64,000 nucleotides of DNA from the NCBI RefSeq assembly GCF_026339995.1, contig NZ_JAPEPT010000003.1:930001-994000 (forward strand), written 5' to 3'. Shown piece by piece: positions 1 through 8,403 of this stretch (the first letter of the stretch is position 1; the number at the start of each line of letters is the position of its first letter). The position numbers and the translations under genes were made by a program. The notes under the pieces were generated by a model. It saw only the letters and a program-made list of their open reading frames with translations. It was not told the origin of the DNA and searched no databases. Source of the DNA: Streptomyces sp. NBC_01481. GTDB taxonomy: Bacteria; Actinomycetota; Actinomycetes; Streptomycetales; Streptomycetaceae.

Positions 1-1
1 G

Positions 2-766
2 CTGGTGCGCGCCGGGCATATCGACCCGCTGATCCGGGACACCGACGGCGACTGCCGCAGGCTGCCCGTGGAGGGCGGGCTGCCACTGGGGCTCTCGGCG
101 GAGTTCGGCAGGCTCGAATACCCCGTCAGCACCGTCGAACTGGATCCCGGGCAGACCCTTGTGCTCTGCACCGACGGGCTGGTCGAACAGCCCGGCGTCG
201 ACCTCGACGACGGCATGCAGCTGCTGACCTCGCTGGTGCGCTCCGGTCCGCGGGATCTGCAGCTGCTCGCCGACCGCCTGTGCGAGGTGGTGGAGGAGCG
301 TGGCGGCGAGGACGATGTGGCGCTCCTGCTGTTGCGCCGCAGGGGCGCGTTCACCTCGCAGTCGGGCGGCCGGCTCCAGCAGCATGTCGGGCAGAACGAC
401 CCGGAGGCGCTGCGCTCGGCCCGGCACATGATCCGGGCGGCCGTACGGGCGTGGGGCGCGCGCGAGCGGTCGGACGAGATCGAGCTCGCGGCGGACGAGA
501 TGATCACCAACGCGCTGGTGCACACCGACGGAGGCGCGATCGTGACGCTGCGCGCGCTGGCGGGCCCCGAGCGGCGGCTGCGGGTGGAGGTCGAGGACCG
601 TTCCAGCGCGCTGCCGCGCCGCCGCGAGGCGGGGGAGTCGGGAGTTTCGGGCCGCGGGCTGATGCTGGTGGACCGGCTGACCGAGGCCTGGGGCGTCGAA
701 TCGAGAGGCAGCGGCAAGTGCGTCTGGTGCGAATTCATCGTTGCGGACAGGCAGGTCCGCCGATGA
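2..766 (+). CDS. SpoIIE-type phosphatase with C-terminal ATP-binding domain (5' end outside window)
   Basis: The reading frame is open from the first bases, so only the last 254 residues are present. The first ~115 residues are the end of a PP2C/SpoIIE serine phosphatase domain, with CTDGLVEQPG and the metal-site segment GGEDDVALLLL. Residues ~130-250 form a GHKL/HATPase_c_2 domain with N-box ELAADEMITNALVHT and glycine box GRGLMLVDRL. In streptomycetes such fusions act as partner-switching regulators of anti-sigma antagonists, or link a sensor to an RsbW-like kinase. The N-terminal sensor part (often PAS or GAF) is not visible, so the signal is unknown. Confidence 0.85.
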   Translation: MVRAGHIDPLIRDTDGDCRRLPVEGGLPLGLSAEFGRLEYPVSTVELDPGQTLVLCTDGLVEQPGVDLDDGMQLLTSLVRSGPRDLQLLADRLCEVVEERGGEDDVALLLLRRRGAFTSQSGGRLQQHVGQNDPEALRSARHMIRAAVRAWGARERSDEIELAADEMITNALVHTDGGAIVTLRALAGPERRLRVEVEDRSSALPRRREAGESGVSGRGLMLVDRLTEAWGVESRGSGKCVWCEFIVADRQVRR

Positions 767-878
767 TTACCTGTTGTTAACTGTCCGTGAACTGATCATA
801 CTTGACCGTAACCGACCGCAGGGGGTTGACTTCGCATTCCGTGGCCTTCCGGGACACTTCTAGGACAAGAGGACCCCT

Positions 879-2219
879 TTGAGCAGCGAGCTTCTTGCCC
901 CCCTCGACCTGGCGTTCTGGCACCTCGAGTCCGCCGGACATCCGATGCATCTCGGCGCCCTCGCCTGCTTCGCCCCGGCCCCGGGAGGACAGAGCGGCGA
1001 GGGTGTCCTCGAACTGCTCGCCACCCGCGCCGCGGCGATCCGCCGGCTGCGGATGCACGTACGGGACGTCCTGCTGCCCGTCGGCGGTGCGGCCTGGTCC
1101 GTGGCCAAGGACTTCGACGTACGGCGTCATGTGCACCAGATCCGCATCCCCGACGGCGACTTCGGCGCCGGGGCCGTCTCGATCGCCGGTGAGCTGATGG
1201 AGCGGCCGCTCGAACGGGGCCTGCCGCCCTGGGAGATGTACCTGCTCACCGGGGAGGCGGGCGGCCCGTTCGCGGTACTGGTCAAGCTCCACCACGCGCT
1301 GGCCGACGGTATGCGCGCGGTCGCCATCGGGGCCGGGATCTTCGACGAGATCGCCGACGCCCGCACCATCGGTGCCCGTCGGGCGCGGGCCGTGCAGCCC
1401 ACGTCCTGGCTCTCGGGACCCCGGCAGGTGGCCGGTTTCGCGCGGGGCCGTATCGAGGAGCTGGGCCGGGCCGTCGGTGTCGGAGCCTCGGTCGTACGGG
1501 CCAGCAGGCTCGACCCGCGCGGCGTGCCCGCACTCTCGGCCGGCTCCAGCGGCACCCGGCGGCTCGGCACCGCCGTGCTCGACCTCGAAGACGTCCAGCG
1601 CGTCCGCAGGGCGGCGGGCGGGACCGCCAACGATGTGCTGCTCGCCGTCGTCGCCGGTGGGTTGCGGCGCTGGCTGGAGGCTCGCGGCGAGCCGCTGCCG
1701 GACGTCGGCCCGCGTGCCCTGGTGCCCGTCTCCCGGCGCCGGCCGGGCAGCCCGCCCGGATCGGGCAACAAATTCTCCGCGTATCTGCTCGAACTGCCGG
1801 TCGGCGACCCGGATCCGCGCTCGCGACTGGATCGCGTACGCAGCGCCATGGACCGCAACAAGGCGGCCGGGCCCTCCCGCGGGGCCGGGGCGCTCACCGT
1901 ACTGGCCGACCAACTGCCGCCACTGGCACACCGGTTCGGCGCGCCCCTGGCCGGAGGGGCCGCCCGGATGCTGTTCGACGTCCTGGTGACCAGCGTGCCG
2001 CTGCCGCGCTCGGCCCTGTCGCTGGGCGGCTGCCCGCTGCGGGAGATCTACCCGATGGCGCCGCTCGCCCGCGGGCAGTCCCTGGCGATCGCGCTGTCGA
2101 CGTACGGCGGGCGGGTGCATGTCGGCCTGGTCGCCGACGGCAAGGCCGTTCCGGACCTCGACCGGCTCGCTCGCAGCCTGGGGGAGGAGCTCGACGAGCT
2201 CCTCGCGCTCAGCCGATAG
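879..2219 (+). CDS. WS/DGAT family wax ester synthase/diacylglycerol O-acyltransferase
   Basis: The 446-residue protein carries the family active-site motif HHALADG (HHxxxDG) at about residues 137-143. It also has the N-terminal segment SAGHPMHLGALACF, typical of bacterial WS/DGAT enzymes that make triacylglycerol or wax ester storage lipid from acyl-CoA. Length is slightly below the usual 450-480. The start is a TTG at 879, preceded by a purine-rich stretch (AGGACAAGAGGA) and followed by SSELLAPLDLAFW, which matches the conserved family start. The gene stands alone, with a repeat element starting 9 bp after its stop. Confidence 0.88.
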   Translation: MSSELLAPLDLAFWHLESAGHPMHLGALACFAPAPGGQSGEGVLELLATRAAAIRRLRMHVRDVLLPVGGAAWSVAKDFDVRRHVHQIRIPDGDFGAGAVSIAGELMERPLERGLPPWEMYLLTGEAGGPFAVLVKLHHALADGMRAVAIGAGIFDEIADARTIGARRARAVQPTSWLSGPRQVAGFARGRIEELGRAVGVGASVVRASRLDPRGVPALSAGSSGTRRLGTAVLDLEDVQRVRRAAGGTANDVLLAVVAGGLRRWLEARGEPLPDVGPRALVPVSRRRPGSPPGSGNKFSAYLLELPVGDPDPRSRLDRVRSAMDRNKAAGPSRGAGALTVLADQLPPLAHRFGAPLAGGAARMLFDVLVTSVPLPRSALSLGGCPLREIYPMAPLARGQSLAIALSTYGGRVHVGLVADGKAVPDLDRLARSLGEELDELLALSR

Positions 2220-2228
2220 ATCGGACAG

Positions 2229-2449
2229 CTAGGGGGTGTCTTTCGGATCTTGCCGGGCTCGCGTGCCCTGGCACGCACTCCCCCGTAGCCCTTCGGGCAC
2301 GGGAGGTGCCCCCACGCTGCGTTGCGTCAGTCGCCGACGCTCCGCGTCGACTCCCTCCTCCGCCTTGCAGCTGCACGCACCGCAGTGACATCAGCCGCTC
2401 CGTGGCGGGCCGCTCACTGATCCGGCCTGATCCAAAAGACACCCCCTAG
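2229..2449. repeat. MITE-like repeat, copy 1, 221 bp with terminal inverted repeats
   Basis: The ends are inverted repeats of 21 bp with one mismatch: left CTAGGGGGTGTCTTTCGGAT(C) and right the complement, reading GATCCAAAAGACACCCCCTA(G). The interior shares long blocks with the copy at 4691-4854 (TTGCCGGG, CGCGTGCCCTGGCACGCAC, GTCAGTCGCCGACGCTCCGC, CACTGATCCGGCCTGATCC). Copy 1 has an extra nested module at about 2278-2314. It has no plausible ORF and fills nearly all of the 336-bp gap between the acyltransferase and the fucose operon. Confidence 0.85.
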
Positions 2450-2555
2450 GTCTTCCGCCGCAAGACTGCGCGCCGCCAAGGGTGTTGACGCCCTCAAGTG
2501 ATCCGATGAATATTCGTCGTGATCGGCGAACGCCACGGCGAGAGGGCAGAGGCGG

Positions 2556-3533
2556 ATGCGACGGAGCACGCTCGGACACAGCGCGGTCGAGATCACCGAG
2601 CTGTCCTTCGGTGCCGCCGCCATCGGCAATCTCTACACCCCGGTCGAACCCGAGGCAGCGGCCGCCGCGGTGGACGCCGCCTGGGACGCGGGCATCCGCA
2701 CCTTCGACACCGCACCCCACTACGGCCTCGGCCTGTCCGAACGCCGACTGGGCCAGGCGCTGCGCACCCGCCCCCGCGACGCGTACACCCTCTCCACCAA
2801 GGCCGGGCGGCTGCTCGAACCCTGCCCCGCCGCCGGCGACGACCTCGATCACGGCTTCGCCGTCCCCGCGGACCACCGCCGCGTATGGGACTTCAGCGCG
2901 GACGGAGTACGCCGCAGCATCGAAGAGAGCCTTGAGCGGCTCGGCCTCGACCGGATCGACATCGTCTATCTGCACGACCCGGACGAGCATGAGGAAGCCG
3001 CCTTCCGCCACGGCTATCCGGCCCTGGAACGGCTGCGCGCCGAAGGAGTGATCGGCGCGATCGGCACCGGAATGAACCAGGCGCCCATGCTCAGCCGCTT
3101 TCTGCGCGACACCGACGTCGACGCCGTCCTGTGCGCCGGCCGCTTCACACTCCTCGACCAGAGCGCGCTCGCCGAACTGCTGCCCGAGGCGGCGGCCCGG
3201 GGCAAGAGCGTCGTCGTCGGCGGGGTCTTCAACTCAGGGCTGCTCGCCGATCCACGCCCCGGCGCCACGTACGACTACACCGCCGCACCCGACGAGATCC
3301 TCGGCCGTGCCCTGAGACTCAAGGCCGTCGCCGAGCGTCACGGCGTCCCGCTGCGAGCCGCCGCCCTGCACTACCCCCTTTCCCACCCGGCCGTCGCGGG
3401 CGTCCTGGTCGGCACCCGCTCGGCCGGTGAAGTACGGGACGCCGCAAGGATGCTGGCCCTCACCGTTCCGCCCGCGCTCTGGGACGACCTGCGCGGCGAA
3501 GGACTGCTGCCGAGGAACGGGGATCCCCGATGA
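2556..3533 (+). CDS. Aldo/keto reductase, probable L-fucose dehydrogenase
   Basis: This is a 325-residue aldo/keto reductase with the catalytic tetrad visible as D51, Y56, K82 and H140 (FDTAPHYG, STKAGRL, VYLHDPDEH). Subfamily resemblance and context point to NAD(P)-dependent oxidation of L-fucose, or a related 6-deoxy or D-arabino-type sugar, to its lactone. It is the first gene of a tight three-gene operon. Its TGA overlaps the ATG of the mutarotase by 4 bp, and a lactonase follows. The start at 2556 follows GAGAGGGCAGAGGCGG. The operon lies between two related repeat elements. Substrate is inferred, not proven by motif. Confidence 0.85.
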   Translation: MRRSTLGHSAVEITELSFGAAAIGNLYTPVEPEAAAAAVDAAWDAGIRTFDTAPHYGLGLSERRLGQALRTRPRDAYTLSTKAGRLLEPCPAAGDDLDHGFAVPADHRRVWDFSADGVRRSIEESLERLGLDRIDIVYLHDPDEHEEAAFRHGYPALERLRAEGVIGAIGTGMNQAPMLSRFLRDTDVDAVLCAGRFTLLDQSALAELLPEAAARGKSVVVGGVFNSGLLADPRPGATYDYTAAPDEILGRALRLKAVAERHGVPLRAAALHYPLSHPAVAGVLVGTRSAGEVRDAARMLALTVPPALWDDLRGEGLLPRNGDPR

Positions 3534-3841
3534 GAGTCGCCCTGCACACCAAGGTCCGCGCCGACCGCATCGCAGAGTACGAGGCGGCGCACCGCGAGGT
3601 CCCCGGCGAGCTGACGGCCGCGATCAGCGCCGCCGGTGTCACCTCCTGGACCATCTGGCGCAGCGGCACGGACCTCTTCCATCTCCTCGACTGCGCCGAC
3701 TACGGCCATCTCCTCGCCGAACTCGAAAGGCTCCCCGTCAACATCGCCTGGCAGGCCCGGATGGCCGAACTCCTCGACGTGGCTCACGACTACTCCGCGG
3801 ACGGCGCGGATGCCGGACTGCCCGTCGTCTGGGAGCTGTGA
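3530..3841 (+). CDS. L-rhamnose/L-fucose mutarotase family protein (RhaM-like)
   Basis: The 103-residue protein fits the RhaM/DUF718 dimeric ferredoxin-like fold. It has the N-terminal KVRADRIAEYEAAH, then ELTAAISAAGVTSWTIWR and the central LFHLLDCADY. The family interconverts alpha and beta anomers of L-rhamnose or L-fucose. The start overlaps the dehydrogenase stop (ATGA) and the lactonase begins 6 bp after its stop, so the three are probably co-translated. A mutarotase fits here because the dehydrogenase oxidises one anomer of a pyranose. Confidence 0.85.
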   Translation: MRVALHTKVRADRIAEYEAAHREVPGELTAAISAAGVTSWTIWRSGTDLFHLLDCADYGHLLAELERLPVNIAWQARMAELLDVAHDYSADGADAGLPVVWEL

Positions 3842-3847
3842 CCGCCG

Positions 3848-4693
3848 ATGGCGATCATCGACGCGCACCACCACGTGTGGGACCTCTCCCAACGCGACCA
3901 GGACTGGATCACCGGCCCCGAGCTGGCGCCCATCCGCCGCGACTTCTCCCTCGACGACCTCGCACCCGAGGCGCGCGCCGAAGGCGTACGCGCCACCGTT
4001 CTCGTCCAGACGGTCACCGTCACCGGGGAGACCGCCGAACTCCTTGCGCTCGCCGACGGCAGCGATCTCGTCGCGGGTGTCGTCGGCTGGACCGACCTCA
4101 CCGCCCCCGGTGTCGCCGGCGCCCTCGCGGGCCTGCGTGAACTCCCCGGCGGGGACAGGCTCGTCGGCATCCGCCACCAGGTCCAGAGCGAGCCCGACCC
4201 CCGCTGGCTGCTGCGCCCCGACGTACAGCGCGGCCTCGCCGCCGTCGCTGCGCCCGGACTCGTCTACGACCTCGTGGTACGGCCCCACCAACTGCCCGCC
4301 GCGGCCGAAGCGGCCGCCCGGCTCCCCGGCCTCACGTTCGTACTCGACCATCTCGGCAAGCCGCCCATCTCGGCCGGGGAGCTGGAGCCCTGGGCACGCG
4401 AGGTGCGCGCCCTGGCCGCCCGCCCGAACGCCGTCTGCAAACTCTCCGGCATGGTCACCGAGGCCGCCTGGTCCGCCTGGACCACGCCCGATCTGCGCCC
4501 GTACGCCGAAACCGTGCTCGACGCCTTCGGCCCCGACCGGCTGATGTTCGGCTCCGACTGGCCGGTCTGCCGGCTCGCCGCGAGCTATGCCGAGGTGGTG
4601 GCCGCGGCCCGCGCACTGACCCATCGGCTGAGCGAGCGCGAGCGCACGGCCGTCTTCGAAGGGACCGCGCGCCGCGTCTACGGACTGCGTTAG
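3848..4693 (+). CDS. Amidohydrolase-2 family sugar lactonase (L-fuconolactonase/L-rhamnonolactonase type)
   Basis: This is a 281-residue TIM-barrel amidohydrolase (COG3618). The metal motif IIDAHHHVWD is at the N terminus, IRHQVQSEPDPRWL in the middle, and FGSDWPVC near residue 237 carries the late aspartate. Homologues hydrolyse L-fucono- or L-rhamnono-lactone to the acid. With the two preceding genes this gives sugar to lactone to aldonate. No dehydratase or aldolase lies in the window, so later steps must be elsewhere. Its TAG stop (4691-4693) is also the first three bases of the repeat element copy 2. Confidence 0.87.
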   Translation: MAIIDAHHHVWDLSQRDQDWITGPELAPIRRDFSLDDLAPEARAEGVRATVLVQTVTVTGETAELLALADGSDLVAGVVGWTDLTAPGVAGALAGLRELPGGDRLVGIRHQVQSEPDPRWLLRPDVQRGLAAVAAPGLVYDLVVRPHQLPAAAEAAARLPGLTFVLDHLGKPPISAGELEPWAREVRALAARPNAVCKLSGMVTEAAWSAWTTPDLRPYAETVLDAFGPDRLMFGSDWPVCRLAASYAEVVAAARALTHRLSERERTAVFEGTARRVYGLR

Positions 4694-4854
4694 GGGCTGT
4701 CGTTCGGATCTTGCCGGGTTCGCGTGCCCTGGCACGCACGCTCGCCGCGTTGTCGTCAGTCGCCGACGCTCCGCGTCGGCTCCTTCCTCCGCCTTGCGAT
4801 CGCACGCACCAGACCCCGCTCACTGATCCGGCCTGATCCAAACGACAGCCCCTA
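4691..4854. repeat. MITE-like repeat, copy 2, 164 bp with terminal inverted repeats
   Basis: The left end TAGGGGCTGTCGTTCGGATC and the right end GATCCAAACGACAGCCCCTA are inverted repeats (19 of 20). Relative to copy 1 (2229-2449), both ends carry the same changes (GGCTGTCG instead of GGGTGTCT), so the termini have changed together. The interior matches copy 1 but lacks its nested module of about 40 bp. Both copies lie in the same orientation and bracket the fucose operon. The element begins inside the stop codon of the lactonase. Confidence 0.87.
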
Positions 4855-4898
4855 GCCGTGAACCTGCGGCCCCCTGATGCCTTTGGCACTCTGGATGC

Positions 4899-5759
4899 AT
4901 GCCGGAGCTGCCCGAAGTCGAAGCACTGAGAGAGTTCCTCGACGATCACCTCGTGGGACAGCGGATCGTCCGCGTCCTGCCACTGGCGATCAGCGTCCTC
5001 AAGACGTACGACCCGCCCCTGACCGCCGTCGAGGGCGCCGAGGTCACCGCCGTCGACCGGCACGGGAAGTGGCTCGACATCAGCGCGGGCGGGCTCCATC
5101 TCGTCGCCCATCTCGCCCGGGCGGGCTGGCTCCAGTGGAAGGAAGAGTTCCCGGCCGCTCCGCCGCGCCCCGGCAAGGGGCCGCTCGCCCTGCGTACCGT
5201 CCTCGAATCCGGCGGCGGCTTCGACCTCACCGAGGCGGGCACCACCAAACGCCTCGCCGTCCACCTCGTGCACGACCCCGCCGAAGTGCCGGGCATCGCC
5301 CGCCTCGGCCCCGATCCGCTGGCCGACGGCTTCGACCGCGACGCGTTCGCCGCCCTCCTCGCCGGGGAACGGCGGCAGGTCAAGGGCGCCCTGCGCGACC
5401 AGAGCCTGATCGCGGGCATCGGCAACGCCTACAGCGACGAGATCCTGCACGCCGCGAAGATGTCCCCGTTCAAACCGGTGCAGAACCTCGACGAGGCCGG
5501 GATCACCGCCCTGTACGAGGCGCTGCGCGCCACGCTGAGCGAGGCCGTCGAGCGCTCTCGCGGAGTGGCGGCGGGCCGGCTGAAGGCCGAGAAGAAGAGC
5601 GGCCTGCGCGTCCACGGCCGCACCGGTCAGCCGTGTCCCGTCTGCGGCGACACCATCCGCGAGGTCTCCTTCAGCGACTCCTCGCTGCAGTACTGCCCCA
5701 CCTGCCAGACCGGCGGCAAACCGCTCGCCGACCGCCGGCTCTCCCGCCTGCTCAAGTAA
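4899..5759 (+). CDS. Fpg/Nei family DNA glycosylase/AP lyase
   Basis: The 286-residue protein starts MPELPEVE, which leaves the catalytic proline at position 1 and glutamate at position 2 after Met removal. A helix-2-turn-helix segment is visible at LIAGIGNAYSDEILHA. The C terminus holds a four-cysteine zinc finger (CPVCG ... CPTC). The family excises oxidised bases by beta,delta-elimination. The absence of Fpg-type features and the short linker favour an actinobacterial Nei2-like enzyme over MutM. The gene is monocistronic and lies just downstream of repeat copy 2, which probably separates it from the fucose operon transcript. Confidence 0.9.
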   Translation: MPELPEVEALREFLDDHLVGQRIVRVLPLAISVLKTYDPPLTAVEGAEVTAVDRHGKWLDISAGGLHLVAHLARAGWLQWKEEFPAAPPRPGKGPLALRTVLESGGGFDLTEAGTTKRLAVHLVHDPAEVPGIARLGPDPLADGFDRDAFAALLAGERRQVKGALRDQSLIAGIGNAYSDEILHAAKMSPFKPVQNLDEAGITALYEALRATLSEAVERSRGVAAGRLKAEKKSGLRVHGRTGQPCPVCGDTIREVSFSDSSLQYCPTCQTGGKPLADRRLSRLLK

Positions 5760-5778
5760 GCGAGCTCTCGGGCAAGGA

Positions 5779-6450
5779 CTACCCCCCGAGGGTGACCAGC
5801 GGCTGCCCGTCGGCCGCGCGGACCTCCCAGCGGGCGATCTCGCCGCTCGGCAGATCCGTACCGCCCTCGATGTCCAGCGGCTCCTCGTGCCCGGGTGACC
5901 CCGGGATCCCGTAGCCGCCCTCCGGCACCGCCCAGCTGAGGATCGGGTGTTCGATGCCGTTCTTGCCGACGGCGACCAGCGAGCAGGTGCGCGGCCCCTT
6001 GAGATGGGACAGATGCAGCGAGACCGCGGTGCCCCACTGCCGGTCCTGCAGTGCCGCGGACGCGGTGACGCCCGTCTTGGCGTCCGTCGCCTCGACCCGC
6101 TGACCGGCCGGTCCCGAGCCGCCGCCCCGGAGGGCGACCGCCGCCACCGGCAGGGTCACGATCAGCGCGGCCGCCGCCGCCACCAGCTGAAGCCGGCGTC
6201 TGCGGCCCCGCCGCCGTTCCGCCGCGACCTCGCCGGTCAGCCGGTCGAGCAGGCGCGGGCTCACAGAGGCCTCGACCCGCTCGGGTCCCCCGAGTTCGGC
6301 CAGCGAAGCGGCAACCGAGGTGAAGTCCGAAAGCTGTACGGTGCACATCACGCACTCGGCGAGGTGCTCCTCGAAGCGGAAGGCGTCCGCGGGTTCCAGG
6401 ACGCCCAGCGCATAGGCGGCGACGTCCCGGTGTCGCTGCTGCATGCTCAT
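5779..6450 (-). CDS. Zinc-binding anti-sigma factor (zf-HC2/RskA type) with one membrane span
   Basis: This 223-residue protein has the ZAS-type motif HLAECVMC (H28, C32, C35) in the N-terminal cytoplasmic domain. A membrane span at about residues 87-107 follows a basic RRRGRRRR stop-transfer stretch, and the C-terminal ~110 residues would be extracytoplasmic. RskA-family proteins hold an ECF sigma factor until released by proteolysis. Most lie beside their sigma gene, but none is adjacent here. The nearest is the ECF factor at 13042-13569. The gene diverges from the LytTR regulator across 185 bp. Confidence 0.83.
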   Translation of the reverse strand: MSMQQRHRDVAAYALGVLEPADAFRFEEHLAECVMCTVQLSDFTSVAASLAELGGPERVEASVSPRLLDRLTGEVAAERRRGRRRRLQLVAAAAALIVTLPVAAVALRGGGSGPAGQRVEATDAKTGVTASAALQDRQWGTAVSLHLSHLKGPRTCSLVAVGKNGIEHPILSWAVPEGGYGIPGSPGHEEPLDIEGGTDLPSGEIARWEVRAADGQPLVTLGG

Positions 6451-6635
6451 GGCGTCCTCGATTCGTCTCTTGCGGTGCTGACTTCGTTGCGGTCTGTCGC
6501 CATGGAGTACGCATCAGGTGCGCGCTCTGCTCAACCCATGTGTCACAAGCGCAACGCGAAGGCGCCGACCTGCTCGACGGTCTCGGCGACGACACCCCGT
6601 AGTCCAGCCGTCCGGGCGCGCCTACACTCCGCAGC

Positions 6636-7469
6636 ATGCTGCGCGTACTGGCTGTCGACGACGAGAAACCGGCACTTGAGGAACTGCTCTACCTGCTGCG
6701 TTCCGACTCCCGGATCCGGAGTGCGGAGGGAGCCACGGACGCCACCGAGGCACTGCGCCGCATCAGCCGCGCGCTGGACGCGGGCCCGGACGGCGAGGAT
6801 GGCATCGATGTCGTCTTCCTGGACATCCACATGGCAGGGCTGACGGGCCTCGATGTCGCCCGGCTGCTCGCAGGGTTCGCGCGCCCGCCGCTGATCGTGT
6901 TCGTCACGGCCCACGAGGGCTTCGCCGTCCAGGCATTCGACCTCAAGGCAGTCGACTATGTCCTCAAGCCCGTGCGCAGGGAGCGGCTGGCCGAAGCCGT
7001 ACGGCGGGTCCGTGACCTGGTCGTCTCGGCGCGCGAGCCTCGGCAGCCCGCGCCGGAGGACCATGCCGCGCACACGCCTGTACCGCACACCGCAGCGGCT
7101 GCTCCGCAGTACACCCCCGCCGGGAGTACCTCCGGTCCCGAGCAGATACCGGTCGAACTGGGCGGTATCACACGGTTCGTACCGATCGACGACATCGCCT
7201 ATGCCGAGGCCCAGGGCGACTACGCCCGCCTCCACACCAAGGACGGCAGCCATCTGGTGCGTATCCCGCTGTCCACACTGGAGGAGCGCTGGGCCTCCCG
7301 CGGCTTCGTACGCATCCACCGCAGCCATCTCGTCGCCCTCGCCCGCATCGACGAACTGCGCCTGGACGCCGGGACGACCACGGTCCGGGTGGGCGACGCG
7401 GAGCTCGCCGTCAGCCGCCGTCACGCCCGCCAGCTGCGCGATCTGCTGATGCGGCACGCCAGGGGCTGA
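6636..7469 (+). CDS. LytTR-family response regulator
   Basis: The 277-residue protein has an N-terminal receiver domain with the acidic pair in AVDDE and phosphoacceptor D63 in VVFLDIHMAGLTG. A Pro/Ala-rich linker (about residues 128-160) leads to a C-terminal LytTR DNA-binding domain (about 165-272; FVRIHRSHLVAL). A matching LytS-type kinase lies at 10134-11354 beyond three genes, and a sodium/solute symporter sits between. In other bacteria LytS/LytTR pairs control pyruvate or related carboxylate transport, which suggests the same here. No kinase is directly adjacent. Confidence 0.9.
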   Translation: MLRVLAVDDEKPALEELLYLLRSDSRIRSAEGATDATEALRRISRALDAGPDGEDGIDVVFLDIHMAGLTGLDVARLLAGFARPPLIVFVTAHEGFAVQAFDLKAVDYVLKPVRRERLAEAVRRVRDLVVSAREPRQPAPEDHAAHTPVPHTAAAAPQYTPAGSTSGPEQIPVELGGITRFVPIDDIAYAEAQGDYARLHTKDGSHLVRIPLSTLEERWASRGFVRIHRSHLVALARIDELRLDAGTTTVRVGDAELAVSRRHARQLRDLLMRHARG

Positions 7470-7631
7470 CACGCAGACGTGTGACCGTTCGGCGGCCGTG
7501 GGCAGCCGCTCGTCGACCGGTCACAGCCGTACGGCGACGCGCGCCGTCCGCTGACCGACCGGTCTCCCATTCGGCCGCAGTCGCCCCCGGCCGCCGCCTA
7601 ACCTTGATCCGGCAAGCGGGGAAGGGGCCTG

Positions 7632-7901
7632 ATGTCCGACATCGAAGCACTGCTGGAGGAGCTCCGGAGCCTGCCCGCGACCCGGGTGGCCGGCGCCGAT
7701 GACCTCGAAGCCCGGCTCGCCACGGTCAAGAGCGCCGCCGGACGCTGGGCGGATGTGCTGTACGAGATCCAGGAGTCGGCCCAGGGACTTGTCGGCCCGC
7801 GTGCCGAAGCCGCCCTCGAAGTCGCCTTCCGCAGGGCAGAGGAGTCCTATGTCGAGCTGGAGATCGCGCTGAGCGACTGCGGCCGGCGCACCGGCCACTG
7901 A
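7632..7901 (+). CDS. Small conserved hypothetical helical protein
   Basis: The 89-residue acidic, predicted all-helical protein starts after a good ribosome site (GAAGGGG, 6 bp before ATG). It has no signal peptide, membrane span or recognised domain. Codon bias at third positions supports coding. It lies between the LytTR regulator and the symporter operon. Its last codons and TGA lie in a sequence matching the right end of the repeat elements at 2229 and 4691, so its C terminus may have been reset by an insertion. Function unknown. Confidence 0.65.
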   Translation: MSDIEALLEELRSLPATRVAGADDLEARLATVKSAAGRWADVLYEIQESAQGLVGPRAEAALEVAFRRAEESYVELEIALSDCGRRTGH

Positions 7902-7928
7902 CCCGGCCTGATCCACAAGACACCCCTA
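7898..7928. repeat. Solo right end of the MITE-like repeat
   Basis: The sequence ACTGACCCGGCCTGATCC followed by ACAAGACACCCCTA matches the right ends of copies 1 and 2 (ACTGATCCGGCCTGATCC, AAAAGACACCCCCTA). No left end is seen nearby, so this is a deletion remnant. It contains the TGA stop (7899-7901) of the preceding small gene. Confidence 0.7.
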
Positions 7929-8000
7929 CCGCAGGTAATCGCGCCTGCGTAGACTCCACAGCTCCCGAGAGTTCGCCTACCCACGCTGGAGCGGACGACG

Positions 8001-8381
8001 ATGTCTGCAGAGCAACAACCCCGCCGCGAGGTGGTCACCGGCGTGCCGCGCGGCGCGCGGCGTGCACCGGGGCACGCGCCCGCCCGCTCCGAGATCAGCG
8101 AGCAGACGACACTCGGTGCCACCTACGTCCGCTCCCTGATGCGCAGCCAGCTCCGGGCCGCCCTCTACGCACTGGGGACGCTCGCCCTGCTCGTCGGCTC
8201 ACTGCCGCTGCTGTTCGCGCTCCCGGCCGCCTTCGGCGGCACCCTCTCCTCGCCCGAGCCGTTCGTCTGGGTGGCGCTCGGCGTGGCGGTCTACCCGGTG
8301 ATGTGGCTGACGGCCCGCTGGTACGTGCGCCGTGCCGAGCGCAACGAGCAGGACTTCAGCAGACTTGTCGAAGGCCGCTGA
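8001..8381 (+). CDS. Small two-span membrane protein upstream of symporter
   Basis: The 126-residue protein has about 50 polar N-terminal residues. Two hydrophobic segments follow (LYALGTLALLVGSLPLLFAL and VWVALGVAVYPVMWLTARW), then a short basic cytoplasmic tail. Its position 22 bp before an ActP-like symporter gene and its two-span layout mirror the small DUF485-type partners that precede acetate permeases (YjcH-ActP). Sequence similarity to DUF485 is only suggestive. It probably belongs to the transporter operon with the symporter and kinase genes. Confidence 0.72.
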   Translation: MSAEQQPRREVVTGVPRGARRAPGHAPARSEISEQTTLGATYVRSLMRSQLRAALYALGTLALLVGSLPLLFALPAAFGGTLSSPEPFVWVALGVAVYPVMWLTARWYVRRAERNEQDFSRLVEGR

Positions 8382-8403
8382 CCGTGCGCGTCGGTGACCG
8401 GAC

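Noticed and set aside
2220..2555. Short ORFs inside the repeat before the fucose operon
   Set aside because: The DNA is a repeat element with inverted ends. The frames are not kept between its copies.
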